The notes beneath the pieces are model-generated. The model saw nothing but the letters and a program-made list of their open reading frames with translations. It ran no database searches and was not told the DNA's origin. Below are positions 32,954 through 41,944 of a stretch of 64,000 bases of DNA, piece by piece. The stretch's first letter is position 1; every line of letters starts with the position of its first letter. Origin of the DNA: JALOOB01 sp040766655 (GTDB taxonomy: Bacteria; Chloroflexota; Anaerolineae; CG2-30-64-16); NCBI GenBank assembly GCA_040766655.1, contig JAXGQB010000012.1:1-64000 (forward strand), written 5' to 3'. A program made the translations under genes and the position numbers.

Positions 32954-35900
32954 CTATCGGTGAAGCTTGCCTCCTACACCCCCTCGCCGCCGAATGCGCC
33001 ACGCGCCTGCTGCGAGCAGCGCGAGAAGTGCAAGGGGCAGGCCCAACCCACCATGAGTCTTGCCGGCGAAGCTGCCCAGCGCGACCGCGGTGGGCCCCGC
33101 CGAGGCGGCGCTGATCGGCCCGTGCAGGGTGGATGCGCCGTCCATTCCCACGTCCTCGAGCAGGTAGAAGTACGTGCGGCCGCCCTCCACGCCCCCGTCG
33201 AGCCACTCGTACGCGTGCCCCATGCCCGACCCAGGGGCCTGGCTGGCGATCAGCGTCGCGTTCAGCCGGGTCCAGGGACCGAGGGCCGTCCCGCCGCGGT
33301 ACACGTGGAATCCCAGAGTGTCCAACTCGGAGACGGTCTCCCAGGTCACGGCGATCGCGTCCCCGGCCGGCGCGGCAGCGAACGCGGCAAGCGTCACGGC
33401 AAGCGGGCCGGGCTCGAACGTGTAATCCTCCACCTCGCCGCCGTCCGCGCGGCCGATGGGCTGAAGCGCCGCTGACACCGCGGCAACGGCGGCAGATGGG
33501 CACGCCCCGACCGACGGATCGGGCGCAGGGGTCAGCCGGAAGCGCATGTTGTACTCGGCGTTGGCGTCGATGATGCCGGGCGGCAGTGCGAACGTGACCA
33601 GTTGGAGCATTCCGGGACCCAAGGCCTTGCCCGCGATGACGTGTTCGCCGTCGGACCAGGCGCCGTCAGGCGTCTCGACCTCGCCCGCGACGACCTCGCC
33701 GTTGCCGAAGTCCAGCCACGCGTCCAGGCAGCTGTGGGTCCCAGCCGCCGCACCGACCGTCACGCTGACCGATCCTTCGCCGTCGTTCCAGCTGCCCTCG
33801 ACGCGCACGACGCCGTCGTTGACGTTCCCGCTCCACTCCTCCCCGAGGCGCACCTCGCCCTGCCCCGTGTGCCAGGCCGTGCCGTAGCCACCCCCCAACG
33901 TGCTTACGTCAGGCAGCAAGGTCAGCCCGACGATCAGCGGGTCGTGATCCGACGCACGATACGCGTCGGGTGCGTAGAGCGACGTCAGCTGCCCGTTTGT
34001 CTTGTACTCCATGTTGTAGTCGAGCGCAGCAGGCTCGTCCGCGTTGGCGGCCCACGCGGCCGCGCCGGCCACCTGGGCTGCTAGGGCGCGCGTCACGAGC
34101 ACGTGGTCGACCGCCCCGGCGCGACCGGCGCCGACGATCGTGTAGGCCTCGGCAGGCATCGGGTTGACGTAGACCGCGGCCTCAAGCGCGGCCACCGGGT
34201 CCTCGGCGGCGAATGCGTTCAGCTCGCCGAGCACGAGGATGTCGGGATCATGGCTGGCAGTCGGATCCGTGTCCAGCCACGCAGCCAGGTCCTGCGCCGC
34301 GGCCGTGCGCGCCGCATTCCAGCACGCCTGCCCGTCGCCCTCGTCCGCGTTTTCGTCGCCCGGATCCGGGCACGCGTCCCGGCCGTGCCAGTCGTTGACC
34401 ACCACCGTGAAGCGCTCGCCCCAAGGTATCGTTTCGAAGCTCTGCGCCATGGGCTGGCGATGGAGGACCGGCGAAGCGGTTTGACTGAAGGCACCTGTCT
34501 CCAGCCCCGCCGTCCCGCCGGTGGGCGCCACTGCGGCAGTCCGGTAGATGATGCCGACGCTGGTGGCGTCATTGCCCCACAGGGAGGACGAGGGAGCGAT
34601 CCAGGCATAGGCGCCGGCCGCGGGGGCAGCGTTCAACGCCTCCACCAGGTTGGCGATGGCCGACCCGGACTGGTACCCGTCATTCTCCAGCTTGCTCAAC
34701 GCGATGACATCCGCGTCAAGGCCTTTGAGCAGGCTGACCAGCTTGGTGAGCTGCCGATCGTACTCCTCATAACTGCTCGCCCCCGGAGACAGGGCTGGGT
34801 CGATGGGGATGGTCGTGAAGAAGTAGTCCAGGCTGACGAATGCCACGCGCACGTTCGCGCCTGCAAATGCGGGGACTGCCGGCCGAGCGTTGGCCGCGGT
34901 CACGGCAACCATCTGCGTGGGCTGGATCCGGTACGCGCCGTTCAGCTGGTCGACCACGCCCCGCAGGCCCGCGACCATGTCGCCCGCGCGGATCGTGCTG
35001 GAGGCAGACAGGCCGCCCGGCGGATAGGGGATCGGATCGGGATGCACGACCGCCGCTCCGTCGTCGAGGACGACCGTGCGCAGGGCAACCTCCACCTCGT
35101 ACGCCGTGTAGCCCGCTGCGCTGGGGATGTTCGTCTGCGTGTACGCCAGCGGCCGGGTTCCCGCGGCCAGGGTGAGGCTGCCCGTCAGGCCGAGCTCAGC
35201 GTTATCGATCACCGTCAGATCCTGCGAGAGGGTGACGAGCATCCCCTCGTAGCGCTCCCAGTCCGCGGCCGAGTCGAGCGGCAGGGTCACGGGCGCTGCG
35301 ACGGATGAAGTGCCTGATGGGCACGTCAGCGCCTGCGTCAACCCGGTCAGTGCAGTCACACCGTCCAACTCCGCGACCGTGCCCGTCACACGGACGCGGT
35401 CGCCGGGCGACGCGGCGGCCAGCAGGCCGGCCGCATCTGCTACGAACAACCCCTCGGAGGTCAGCGGTTCGACGTCCCAGTCCGCCGCGTCCTCCTGCAC
35501 CATGATACCGTTGAGCCTTGTTGCTCCCGTGAAGTCGCCCACGACCACGCCTTCCACCGTGCGGACCTCCCCAACGAGCGGACTGACCGATCCGGCGCCT
35601 TGAATTGTGTGAATCAGCGTCGCCCCCTCCCCACACTGGCCGGCCCGGGTGCTGAAGGACGAGACGAAGTCGGCGGCCATGTTGTCCGGCGGATCCGTCG
35701 TGTCCGTGTCGCTAACCTTCTCGTCATAGATCGTCAGCTGGCATCCGTCGTCCGGCTCCAGGTCGGCCGCCGGGTCGATAGTCCAGGCTGTTGGACCGCC
35801 CGTGACGGTCGCGGCGACCGGCCCGCCCAGGTCGCAGGAGAGGCTGTACCAGCCGGCCGCCACGTCAACTGGCTCGCTGAACGTGACGATCACGTTGGCA

Positions 35901-36619
35901 TCCAGGGCGACGTCCGTCGCACCGTCAGCGGGCAGGACCCCGCTGACCGCGGGCGCAGCGTCGACGGCACAGATGTGGGTCGCCGATGCGCTGTTGCGCG
36001 GCGACGGGGTGGTGGCGGTGAAGTCGGCCGCATTGTCGTCCGTGTCGGTGCAGCCGCCGCCAGCACGGAACGCGGCCGTCGTCGTGCTCAACGCCGGCGC
36101 GGGCCAGTTGCCCTCCCACTCGTTCGCCGCGCCGTATCCGACGAAGTCGACGACGTCAGAATCAGATTTGCCCGTGATGGTCTCGCTGTTGCTGACCAGC
36201 GCAACCTTGCCGGACGCTGTCGGCATGGTGTTAAGGTAGAGCATGTCCAGAATGATATCTGGATTCGGCAGCGGCGTACCGCTGTTTTGCGCACAACCGG
36301 CCTGAGCCAAAGAGAAATGCCCGGCATCAATGGTCACATTGCCGATGGAACGAGCCCACCATTCGACTGCGAACTCGTTGAATACCTGTATGGACCATCC
36401 ATTCAGGTTCACCGGGCTGCTGCCGCCGTTGAACAGCTCGATATAATCACATCGGTAGGATACACTACTCCCACCGCCGCCGTACACCTGGCTGATGCGC
36501 ACGGCATTCGCCTGGGGTGCGGCCGGCACGGCATGGGTCGCTGCGTTAGGGAAGACGATCGACAACAGGACGACGAGGACGACTGCGAGCGCGGGGCGCA
36601 AGAGGGAAAGGGGGATCAT
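32954..36619 (-). CDS. Large secreted nuclease (lamin-tail, Big_5, exonuclease/endonuclease/phosphatase domains)
   Basis: A 1221-residue exported protein resembling ExeM/NucH-type extracellular nucleases. Order: signal peptide (1-33), lamin-tail domain (about 38-165; VRISQVYGGGG, YIELFNGG), an Ig-like Big_5 domain (VLPADGATDVALDANVIVTFSEPV), an OB-like region (VRTVEGVVVGDFTG), an EEP nuclease domain (about 590-905; VRVAFVSLDYFFT, LSKLENDGYQ, VVNDWHGRD, VLGELNAF, RASDHDPLIVG), a GEVED-like beta domain, and a C-terminal single helix followed by arginines, probably a cell-surface anchor. It should degrade external DNA or RNA for nutrients. AAGGAGG precedes ATG 36619. Confidence 0.9.
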   Translation of the reverse strand: MIPLSLLRPALAVVLVVLLSIVFPNAATHAVPAAPQANAVRISQVYGGGGSSVSYRCDYIELFNGGSSPVNLNGWSIQVFNEFAVEWWARSIGNVTIDAGHFSLAQAGCAQNSGTPLPNPDIILDMLYLNTMPTASGKVALVSNSETITGKSDSDVVDFVGYGAANEWEGNWPAPALSTTTAAFRAGGGCTDTDDNAADFTATTPSPRNSASATHICAVDAAPAVSGVLPADGATDVALDANVIVTFSEPVDVAAGWYSLSCDLGGPVAATVTGGPTAWTIDPAADLEPDDGCQLTIYDEKVSDTDTTDPPDNMAADFVSSFSTRAGQCGEGATLIHTIQGAGSVSPLVGEVRTVEGVVVGDFTGATRLNGIMVQEDAADWDVEPLTSEGLFVADAAGLLAAASPGDRVRVTGTVAELDGVTALTGLTQALTCPSGTSSVAAPVTLPLDSAADWERYEGMLVTLSQDLTVIDNAELGLTGSLTLAAGTRPLAYTQTNIPSAAGYTAYEVEVALRTVVLDDGAAVVHPDPIPYPPGGLSASSTIRAGDMVAGLRGVVDQLNGAYRIQPTQMVAVTAANARPAVPAFAGANVRVAFVSLDYFFTTIPIDPALSPGASSYEEYDRQLTKLVSLLKGLDADVIALSKLENDGYQSGSAIANLVEALNAAPAAGAYAWIAPSSSLWGNDATSVGIIYRTAAVAPTGGTAGLETGAFSQTASPVLHRQPMAQSFETIPWGERFTVVVNDWHGRDACPDPGDENADEGDGQACWNAARTAAAQDLAAWLDTDPTASHDPDILVLGELNAFAAEDPVAALEAAVYVNPMPAEAYTIVGAGRAGAVDHVLVTRALAAQVAGAAAWAANADEPAALDYNMEYKTNGQLTSLYAPDAYRASDHDPLIVGLTLLPDVSTLGGGYGTAWHTGQGEVRLGEEWSGNVNDGVVRVEGSWNDGEGSVSVTVGAAAGTHSCLDAWLDFGNGEVVAGEVETPDGAWSDGEHVIAGKALGPGMLQLVTFALPPGIIDANAEYNMRFRLTPAPDPSVGACPSAAVAAVSAALQPIGRADGGEVEDYTFEPGPLAVTLAAFAAAPAGDAIAVTWETVSELDTLGFHVYRGGTALGPWTRLNATLIASQAPGSGMGHAYEWLDGGVEGGRTYFYLLEDVGMDGASTLHGPISAASAGPTAVALGSFAGKTHGGLGLPLALLALLAAGAWRIRRRGGVGGKLHR

Positions 36620-36676
36620 GCGGGCCTCCTTGTGCAGTGAGAAACGGGGTGAGTAGCATACAAGTGAGCCGACTTT

Positions 36677-36706
36677 ATTCTACAGCGCGATCGCGTGGGT
36701 TGTCCA
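36677..36706 (-). promoter_or_regulatory. Promoter of the secreted nuclease gene
   Basis: - strand TGGACA (36706-36701), 18-nt spacer, TAGAAT (36682-36677). Confidence 0.6.
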
Positions 36707-36718
36707 GTGGTGGAGAAT

Positions 36719-36792
36719 GGGGATTGGGGATTGGGGACTGGGGATTGGGGACTGGGGATTGGGGACTGGGGACCGGGGAGTGGGGAGCGGGG
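36719..36792 (+). repeat. Eleven G4 tracts with exact 7-nt period (possible G-quadruplex array)
   Basis: GGGG runs begin at 36719 and repeat every 7 nt to 36789, separated by 3-nt loops (ATT, ACT, ACC, AGT, AGC). It lies immediately upstream of the -35 of the nuclease promoter and downstream of the AAA ATPase gene. Confidence 0.95.
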
Positions 36793-36817
36793 AAGGAGTG
36801 CGCGTGGCGGGCCGCGG

Positions 36818-38071
36818 TCAACCGGTCAACAGCGTCCAGGGAACAGCCACGATCCTGTCGTCCAGGCGCCGGATCTGCTGCCCGCGGTGCAACAGGATGC
36901 CCCCCACAGCCTGGGGGTGTGCGTCCAGGAACCTGACCAAGCCTGCCGCATGCCGATAGCCCGGCGCATCGGTCATCTTGACCTCGATGCCGACGACCCG
37001 CCGTCCGTGCTCGACCACGAAATCTACCTCGTCACCGGTCTGCGTGCGCCAGAAATGGAGGCGGCCGCGCGGGGTCAGCAGGGCGCAACTCACGCGCAGG
37101 TGTTGGTAGATCAACGTCTCGAAGAACGCGCCCAACTCGCGGGCGCCGGCAACTTCGGGCGCACTGTAGTAGCCCGCCAGGAAGACGGCCAGCCCCACAT
37201 CGGACCAGAAGGCACGCGGCGACTTCAACAACCGCGTCGTGTGGCTTCCCAGGTAGGCCGGCACCCGCTCGAACAGATGCGTCGCTTCCAACAGATTGAG
37301 ATAGCGGTGGATCGTCGGCTGAGAAAGGCCGGCATCGCGCGCAACATCCGACTGGTTGAGGAGCTGCCCTGTGCGCAGCGCAAGCAGCGCCATTACCCGG
37401 CGAAAGTCCACCAAAGACTCCACCTGCGACAACTGCCTAAGATCTCGCTCCAGGTAGGTGGCCACGTATCCCTCCCACCACCTGAGAACATCGTCCGGCG
37501 TCGTGAGCGTCAACAGGGCGGGCATGAAGCCCCGCTGCATCAGCGGCAGCGGGTCGGGCAGCCCTTCGGGCAGGGTATCATCTTCCGGCCAACGGCCGGC
37601 CAGGATGGCGGCCAGGAGCGCAGGCGGCGGCTGCCCGTGCAACTCGCCCAACGTCAATGGGTCCAACGTCAGGTAGACTGCGCGGCCGGCCAGGCTCTCG
37701 CTCACCTTGCCCATCAGTAGCAGGTTGGCAGATCCGGACAGGACAAACCGGCAGTGACCGGGCTGCTCATCCACCGCGCGCTTGACGGCCGGCAGCAATT
37801 CGGGCGCCTTCTGCACCTCATCCAGGACCACCTCATGCGCACCGGCCCACAAGCCGGAGGGGTTCTCGCGTACCTGGCGCAGTGCGTCGAAATCGTCCAT
37901 CGTGTGATAGCGCCAGCCGGCAAAAGGCTCGGCCCGTCGCAGCAGGGTGCTCTTGCCGACCTGCCGCGCGCCAGTCAGCACGACGACAGGATGCGCCTCA
38001 CACGCCGCCTGCAACTGCGGCGTCAGCCAACGGCGGTAATAATGAAGCGAAGCTGAATGAAAGTTATTCAC
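36818..38071 (-). CDS. AAA ATPase with DUF4143 domain
   Basis: A 417-residue protein of the common ATP-binding/DUF4143 family. P-loop TGARQVGKST at 33-42, Walker B-like VVLDEVQKAPELL, arginine/sensor region LSGSANLLLM, then a DUF4143 C-terminal domain (WEGYVATYLERDLRQL, GLSQPTIHRYLNLLEATHLFERVPAY) ending in a nuclease-like DEVDFVVEHGRRVVGIEVK motif. The role of the family is not established; a restriction or defence role has been suggested because of the C-terminal fold. Start is GTG 38071, seven nt after a TATTAT -10 box with an upstream TTGACA, so a leaderless mRNA is likely. Confidence 0.9.
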   Translation of the reverse strand: MNNFHSASLHYYRRWLTPQLQAACEAHPVVVLTGARQVGKSTLLRRAEPFAGWRYHTMDDFDALRQVRENPSGLWAGAHEVVLDEVQKAPELLPAVKRAVDEQPGHCRFVLSGSANLLLMGKVSESLAGRAVYLTLDPLTLGELHGQPPPALLAAILAGRWPEDDTLPEGLPDPLPLMQRGFMPALLTLTTPDDVLRWWEGYVATYLERDLRQLSQVESLVDFRRVMALLALRTGQLLNQSDVARDAGLSQPTIHRYLNLLEATHLFERVPAYLGSHTTRLLKSPRAFWSDVGLAVFLAGYYSAPEVAGARELGAFFETLIYQHLRVSCALLTPRGRLHFWRTQTGDEVDFVVEHGRRVVGIEVKMTDAPGYRHAAGLVRFLDAHPQAVGGILLHRGQQIRRLDDRIVAVPWTLLTG

Positions 38072-38078
38072 GCGATGA

Positions 38079-38108
38079 ATAATAACTCAATACAGGGCGT
38101 TGTGTCAA
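38079..38108 (-). promoter_or_regulatory. Leaderless promoter of the AAA/DUF4143 gene
   Basis: - strand TTGACA (38108-38103), 18-nt spacer, TATTAT (38084-38079), then seven nt to GTG 38071. Confidence 0.7.
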
Positions 38109-38141
38109 GGCTTCGCGTTTGACATTTGACAGAGCGGACCC

Positions 38142-39176
38142 TCAACCCCCGACCGCGACGGCGAGGCGGTCGACGTTGCCGCGCCAGGCGTCCCGCGACC
38201 CTACGCCGGAACTGAGGGCGACCAGGATGTCCGTGAACGCGCGGTTCACCGGCACAGGCACGCCGTGCGTTTCACCCGTCTCAGCGACCACGCCGTTCAG
38301 CCACGCTACCTCGGACGGCTTGCCTGCGGCAAGCGTGGCCAGCAGAGAGGGCGCCTTGCTGCCCCTGCCGCCCGACACGGTGCGCGCCAGGCCGCGCGCG
38401 AGCAGCGCGGGCGGGAGAGGGCGAACGATGGGCGACAGCAGGGACAAAGGATAGCCGGCCAGCGAGAGAGGCCGGATGCGCAGCGCGGCCATGACGCGGA
38501 ATGCCTCCTGCCAGGCGCGGGCGTCCAGCGCTGCGGCGACGGGGTCGGCCATGACCTGCGCCGGGGTCCGGTCCAGGATGGCACACGACGCGTTGGCAGG
38601 CAGGTTCAGCAGCAGCTTCGACCACTTGAGCCGCCGGTGGTCGTCGAAGCGATCGACGCAGATCCCGGCGTCCTCGAGCGCGTCGCCGGCCAGGACCGCG
38701 GGCGACTGCGCTACGACCGGCGCAATGCCGGCACGATAACGTGCGCGGTGCGCCACGACGAGCCCGGGCGCGGGCATCGAAAGGGGCGTCTCGATCGCGC
38801 CCGCGACGACGCACGCGGCACCGAACGCGAGGGCGAGCGCCTCCTCGTTGCCTACGCCGTTCTGCAGGCTCAGGATGGGAGGCGCTGCGTCCGTCGCCCT
38901 GCGCAGCTCCGCGATGGCCTGCGCGGTGTCGTACGCCTTGACGGTCAGGACGGCCAGGTCGTAGGAGGCATGGGCGAAGGCCTCCCGGAGGGAGGTGTGG
39001 GCCGCCAGGGGACCGGTGCTGCGCTCGCCCTCCGGCTCACGCAGGGTGAGGCCGGCCGAGCGCGCGGCCCCGACCAGCGCAGGACGACCGGCGAGCGTCA
39101 CCTCGTGGCCCCCAAGCGCCAGCCTGGCGCCGATGAAGCAGCCCACCGCGCCCGCACCGATGATGAGAATGCGCAC
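38142..39176 (-). CDS. panE: 2-dehydropantoate 2-reductase (ketopantoate reductase) family
   Basis: A 344-residue NADPH-dependent reductase; the family makes pantoate for coenzyme A. N-terminal Rossmann motif RILIIGAGAVGCFIGARLA, the conserved VLTVKAYDT and SLQNGVGNEE segments, and the C-terminal helical domain with KWSKLLLNLPANASC and the late E-x-x-x-LNG-like VAWLNGVVAETGETHGV are all present. Start is GTG 39176 with GGAGA upstream, eight nt after the glpC stop, so it is the last gene of the glycerol operon. Because PanE-like paralogues with other substrates are common, the pantoate role is likely but not certain. No other pan gene is in the window. Confidence 0.83.
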   Translation of the reverse strand: MRILIIGAGAVGCFIGARLALGGHEVTLAGRPALVGAARSAGLTLREPEGERSTGPLAAHTSLREAFAHASYDLAVLTVKAYDTAQAIAELRRATDAAPPILSLQNGVGNEEALALAFGAACVVAGAIETPLSMPAPGLVVAHRARYRAGIAPVVAQSPAVLAGDALEDAGICVDRFDDHRRLKWSKLLLNLPANASCAILDRTPAQVMADPVAAALDARAWQEAFRVMAALRIRPLSLAGYPLSLLSPIVRPLPPALLARGLARTVSGGRGSKAPSLLATLAAGKPSEVAWLNGVVAETGETHGVPVPVNRAFTDILVALSSGVGSRDAWRGNVDRLAVAVGG

Positions 39177-39184
39177 CGGGTCTC

Positions 39185-40465
39185 CTACGCCACGTCCAGC
39201 CCGTACGCCTCGGCCAGCACCTGCACGGTGTGCACCACGGGCAGGCCAGAGCTGGCCGCAATGTTCCAGCGGCACGTCTCGTTGTCGCAGATCGCGGCCG
39301 ACGCGCCCGACGCCCTCAGCTTGTCGAAGAGGGGCTGGCCGACCGCTTGGCTGATCTCGTACTTCTCGTGCTTGTAGCCGTAGGTGCCTGTGATGCCGCA
39401 GCAATCGATGCCCTGCTCCTCGATCCTCAGGCCCGGCACGAGTGCCAGCAGCTCCAGCGCAGGCCGGCCGATACGGTGCAGCTTCTGGTGGCACGAAGTG
39501 TGATAGGGCAGGTAACGACCGCTTTGCGGGATGAAGTCGGTCCTGAGGCGGCCTTCTTCGTGCAGCAGCCAGAGGAACTCGCTGATGTCATACACCTGCC
39601 CGGCCAGCGCGGCTGCCTCGGGCGTGTGCAGACCCAACAGCTCGCGATAGTCGGATTTCAGCTCCAGGCCGCAGCTGGTGCCGCCGACGACGATCGGGAT
39701 GCCTTCCTTCACCGTCGGGCCCAGCTTCTCCAGGTTGGCGCGTGCATAGCGCCGCGCGCCGTCGAAATCACCGTTCGACTGCATGGGCAGGCCACAGCAG
39801 TTCTGCGGCGGCAGGACCACCTCCAGCCCCTGGTGCTCCAGCACGGCGACGATCGCCTTGCCGACCTCGAGCTCGTAGTGGTTGGTGGCGCAGCCGTGGA
39901 AGTAGGCCACCTTCGGCGCGCCGGGGGGCGTGGGCGCCTTGGTGCGCTGGTGCTCGCCGAAGAACCAGCCGCGAAACTTGTGGAAGTGGAAGCGCGGGAA
40001 GGGGGCACGGTGGTCGATGCCGAGCGTCTTCTCCATCAACATCCGCGCGGGCCGCAGGCCCATGACCGCGTTGGTGATCGGCGCGATCATGCCGCCCAAC
40101 TGGCCCAGCGCCTCGTTGCGGCCCAGCAGCCAGTTGCGCACCAACTTGGGATCGAGCGGCCTGTCCTTCACCTGGCGCTTGCGCAGCTCGGCCTTGGCCG
40201 CGGTGTTGATCTCCATGACCTGCACCCCGTGGGGGCAGACCAGGGTGCAGATGCCGCAGCCGGAGCAGTAGTCGAGCGATGCGTCGGGCGACGGCGCGCC
40301 CGGATCGCGGAATCGCTGCGCCTGGGGGCCCACGTACTTCGGCCCCGGGAACAGGTCGGTCGCAGGCACGACCGGGCACGCGCTGGTGCAGATGTTGCAT
40401 TTGACGCACAACTCGGCAGTGCGACGAATGTCCTCTAGCAGGGTGGGGGTGAAGGGTGATGACAT
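39185..40465 (-). CDS. glpC: Anaerobic glycerol-3-phosphate dehydrogenase subunit C
   Basis: A 426-residue iron-sulfur subunit that links the GlpAB dehydrogenase to the membrane quinone pool. N-terminal ferredoxin-type pair CVKCNICTSACP and CSGCGICTLVCP (about 20-90), then two cysteine-rich CCG domains with HGCATNHYELE...CCGLPMQSNGD and HTSCHQKL...CCGITGTYG. This is the GlpC/heterodisulfide-reductase-like layout at the normal length. ATG 40465 is five nt after the stop of the IMPDH-like gene. GlpC is separated from glpB by that gene, unlike the usual contiguous glpABC. Confidence 0.92.
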   Translation of the reverse strand: MSSPFTPTLLEDIRRTAELCVKCNICTSACPVVPATDLFPGPKYVGPQAQRFRDPGAPSPDASLDYCSGCGICTLVCPHGVQVMEINTAAKAELRKRQVKDRPLDPKLVRNWLLGRNEALGQLGGMIAPITNAVMGLRPARMLMEKTLGIDHRAPFPRFHFHKFRGWFFGEHQRTKAPTPPGAPKVAYFHGCATNHYELEVGKAIVAVLEHQGLEVVLPPQNCCGLPMQSNGDFDGARRYARANLEKLGPTVKEGIPIVVGGTSCGLELKSDYRELLGLHTPEAAALAGQVYDISEFLWLLHEEGRLRTDFIPQSGRYLPYHTSCHQKLHRIGRPALELLALVPGLRIEEQGIDCCGITGTYGYKHEKYEISQAVGQPLFDKLRASGASAAICDNETCRWNIAASSGLPVVHTVQVLAEAYGLDVA

Positions 40466-40470
40466 GGTGA

Positions 40471-41916
40471 CTAAATGACTTCCACGTCGTGCGGGTGGCT
40501 CTCTGCCACGCCGGCCTGGGTGATCTGCACGAATTCCGCGTTCTCCTGCAGCTCGACGATGCTGTTCGCGCCGGCGTAGCTGAGCGCGGAGCGCAAGCCG
40601 CCGACCAGTTGGGCCAGCAACTCGTCCACGGAGCCCCGGTAGGGCACTGCCGCCTCGACGCCTTCGGCGACCACGCGCGACCACGAGGGATCGTCGCCGT
40701 CTCCTTCGCCCTTGCGGTCGGGCCGGTCCATCGTCGCGCCGAGCGACGCCATCCCCCGGCTCACCTTGGTGCGCCGGTTGTTGCGCAGGACGACGACGCC
40801 GGGGCTCTCGTCCGTCCCGGCCAGCAGGCTGCCGATCATGACGCTCTGCGCGCCCGCGGCCAGGGCCTTGGCGACGTCGCCGGAGGTGCGGATGCCGCCG
40901 TCCGCGATGATCGGCACGCAGTAGGGCGCCGCAGCCTCGGCGCATTCCACGACCGCGGTCAGCTGGGGCACGCCGAATCCGGTCACGATGCGCGTGATGC
41001 AGATGGAGCCGGGGCCGACGCCGACCTTGATCGCGTCCGCGCCGGCCTCGATCAGATCGCGCGTGCCCTCGGCGGTCGCCACGTTGCCCGCGACAATCTC
41101 GATGTCGCCGAACTCGCGGCGCAGCTCGCGCACCGCGTTGATCGCATTGTCCGAATGGCCATGCGCGATGTCGACGACGAGTACGTCTGCACCCGCTTCG
41201 AGCAACAGCCCGGCCCGCTCCATGAATCCCGCCTGCACGCCCACCGCGGCGCCGACGCGGAGCCGGCCCTTGTGATCCTTTGTCGCGTGCGGGTGCTGCA
41301 GGCTGCGCATGATGTCCTTGGTCGTGACCAGGCCCGCCAGCCGGCCGTCCGGGTGAAGAAGGGGCAGCTTCTCGATCCGGTGCTCGTAAAGGATGCGCTG
41401 CGCGTCCTCGATCGAGGTGCCTGCCGGTGCGGTGATCATGCGGGCCGCAGGGGTCATGACCAGGCAGATGTCCGACTCGTCCGCCGCGAACTCGAGGTCG
41501 CGGGTGGTCAGGATGCCCGCCGGGAGACCGCCCTCGTCGAGCACGACGAGCCCGCCGATGCCGTGGCGGGCCATCACCGTGCGAGCCTCCCGGCAGGTGG
41601 CGCCGCACCCGATCGTGCGGGGCGATTCCACGATGTGGCTCTCCGCACGCTTGGCCTTGCGCACCTCTTCCGCCTCCCGCTCGGGCGACATGAAGCGATG
41701 GATGATCCCAATTCCGCCGGCGCGGGCCATGGCCACGGCCATCTTTCCCTCGGTCACCGTGTCCATGTTCGCGCTGATGATCGGAATCTCCATGGCGAGG
41801 TGGCGCGAAAGCATGGTCGTCGTGCTGACGTCGCCGCGCGAACGGATAGGGGAACGCTTCGGCAGGAGCAGCACATCGTCGAAGGTCAGCCCCGGGTTCA
41901 GACGCATCTTGATCAT
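40471..41916 (-). CDS. guaB: IMP dehydrogenase-like protein with CBS pair
   Basis: A 481-residue IMPDH/GMP-reductase family protein. N-terminal LTFDDVLLLP, catalytic-barrel segments, a CBS pair (about 90-205: VMTPAARMITAPAGTSIEDA, AGLVTTKDIM), the cysteine loop GPGSICITR with Cys306 and the following Thr, and the phosphate site ADGGIRTSGDVAKAL. The flap is GMASLGATMDRPDRKGEGDG, and the Arg-Tyr pair used by canonical IMPDH is not obvious, so GMP reductase-type or altered activity is possible. The ATG 41916 has GAGGAGAGGAAA upstream; the open frame to 42021 overlaps glpB. It sits inside the glp operon between glpB and glpC. Confidence 0.85.
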   Translation of the reverse strand: MIKMRLNPGLTFDDVLLLPKRSPIRSRGDVSTTTMLSRHLAMEIPIISANMDTVTEGKMAVAMARAGGIGIIHRFMSPEREAEEVRKAKRAESHIVESPRTIGCGATCREARTVMARHGIGGLVVLDEGGLPAGILTTRDLEFAADESDICLVMTPAARMITAPAGTSIEDAQRILYEHRIEKLPLLHPDGRLAGLVTTKDIMRSLQHPHATKDHKGRLRVGAAVGVQAGFMERAGLLLEAGADVLVVDIAHGHSDNAINAVRELRREFGDIEIVAGNVATAEGTRDLIEAGADAIKVGVGPGSICITRIVTGFGVPQLTAVVECAEAAAPYCVPIIADGGIRTSGDVAKALAAGAQSVMIGSLLAGTDESPGVVVLRNNRRTKVSRGMASLGATMDRPDRKGEGDGDDPSWSRVVAEGVEAAVPYRGSVDELLAQLVGGLRSALSYAGANSIVELQENAEFVQITQAGVAESHPHDVEVI

Positions 41917-41944
41917 TTTCCTCTCCTCAACGACGTCGCCGGCT

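Noticed and set aside
32676..33503. 275-codon - strand frame overlapping the nuclease end
   Set aside because: Arg/Gly-rich shadow running through intergenic repeats; the nuclease frame is the supported one.
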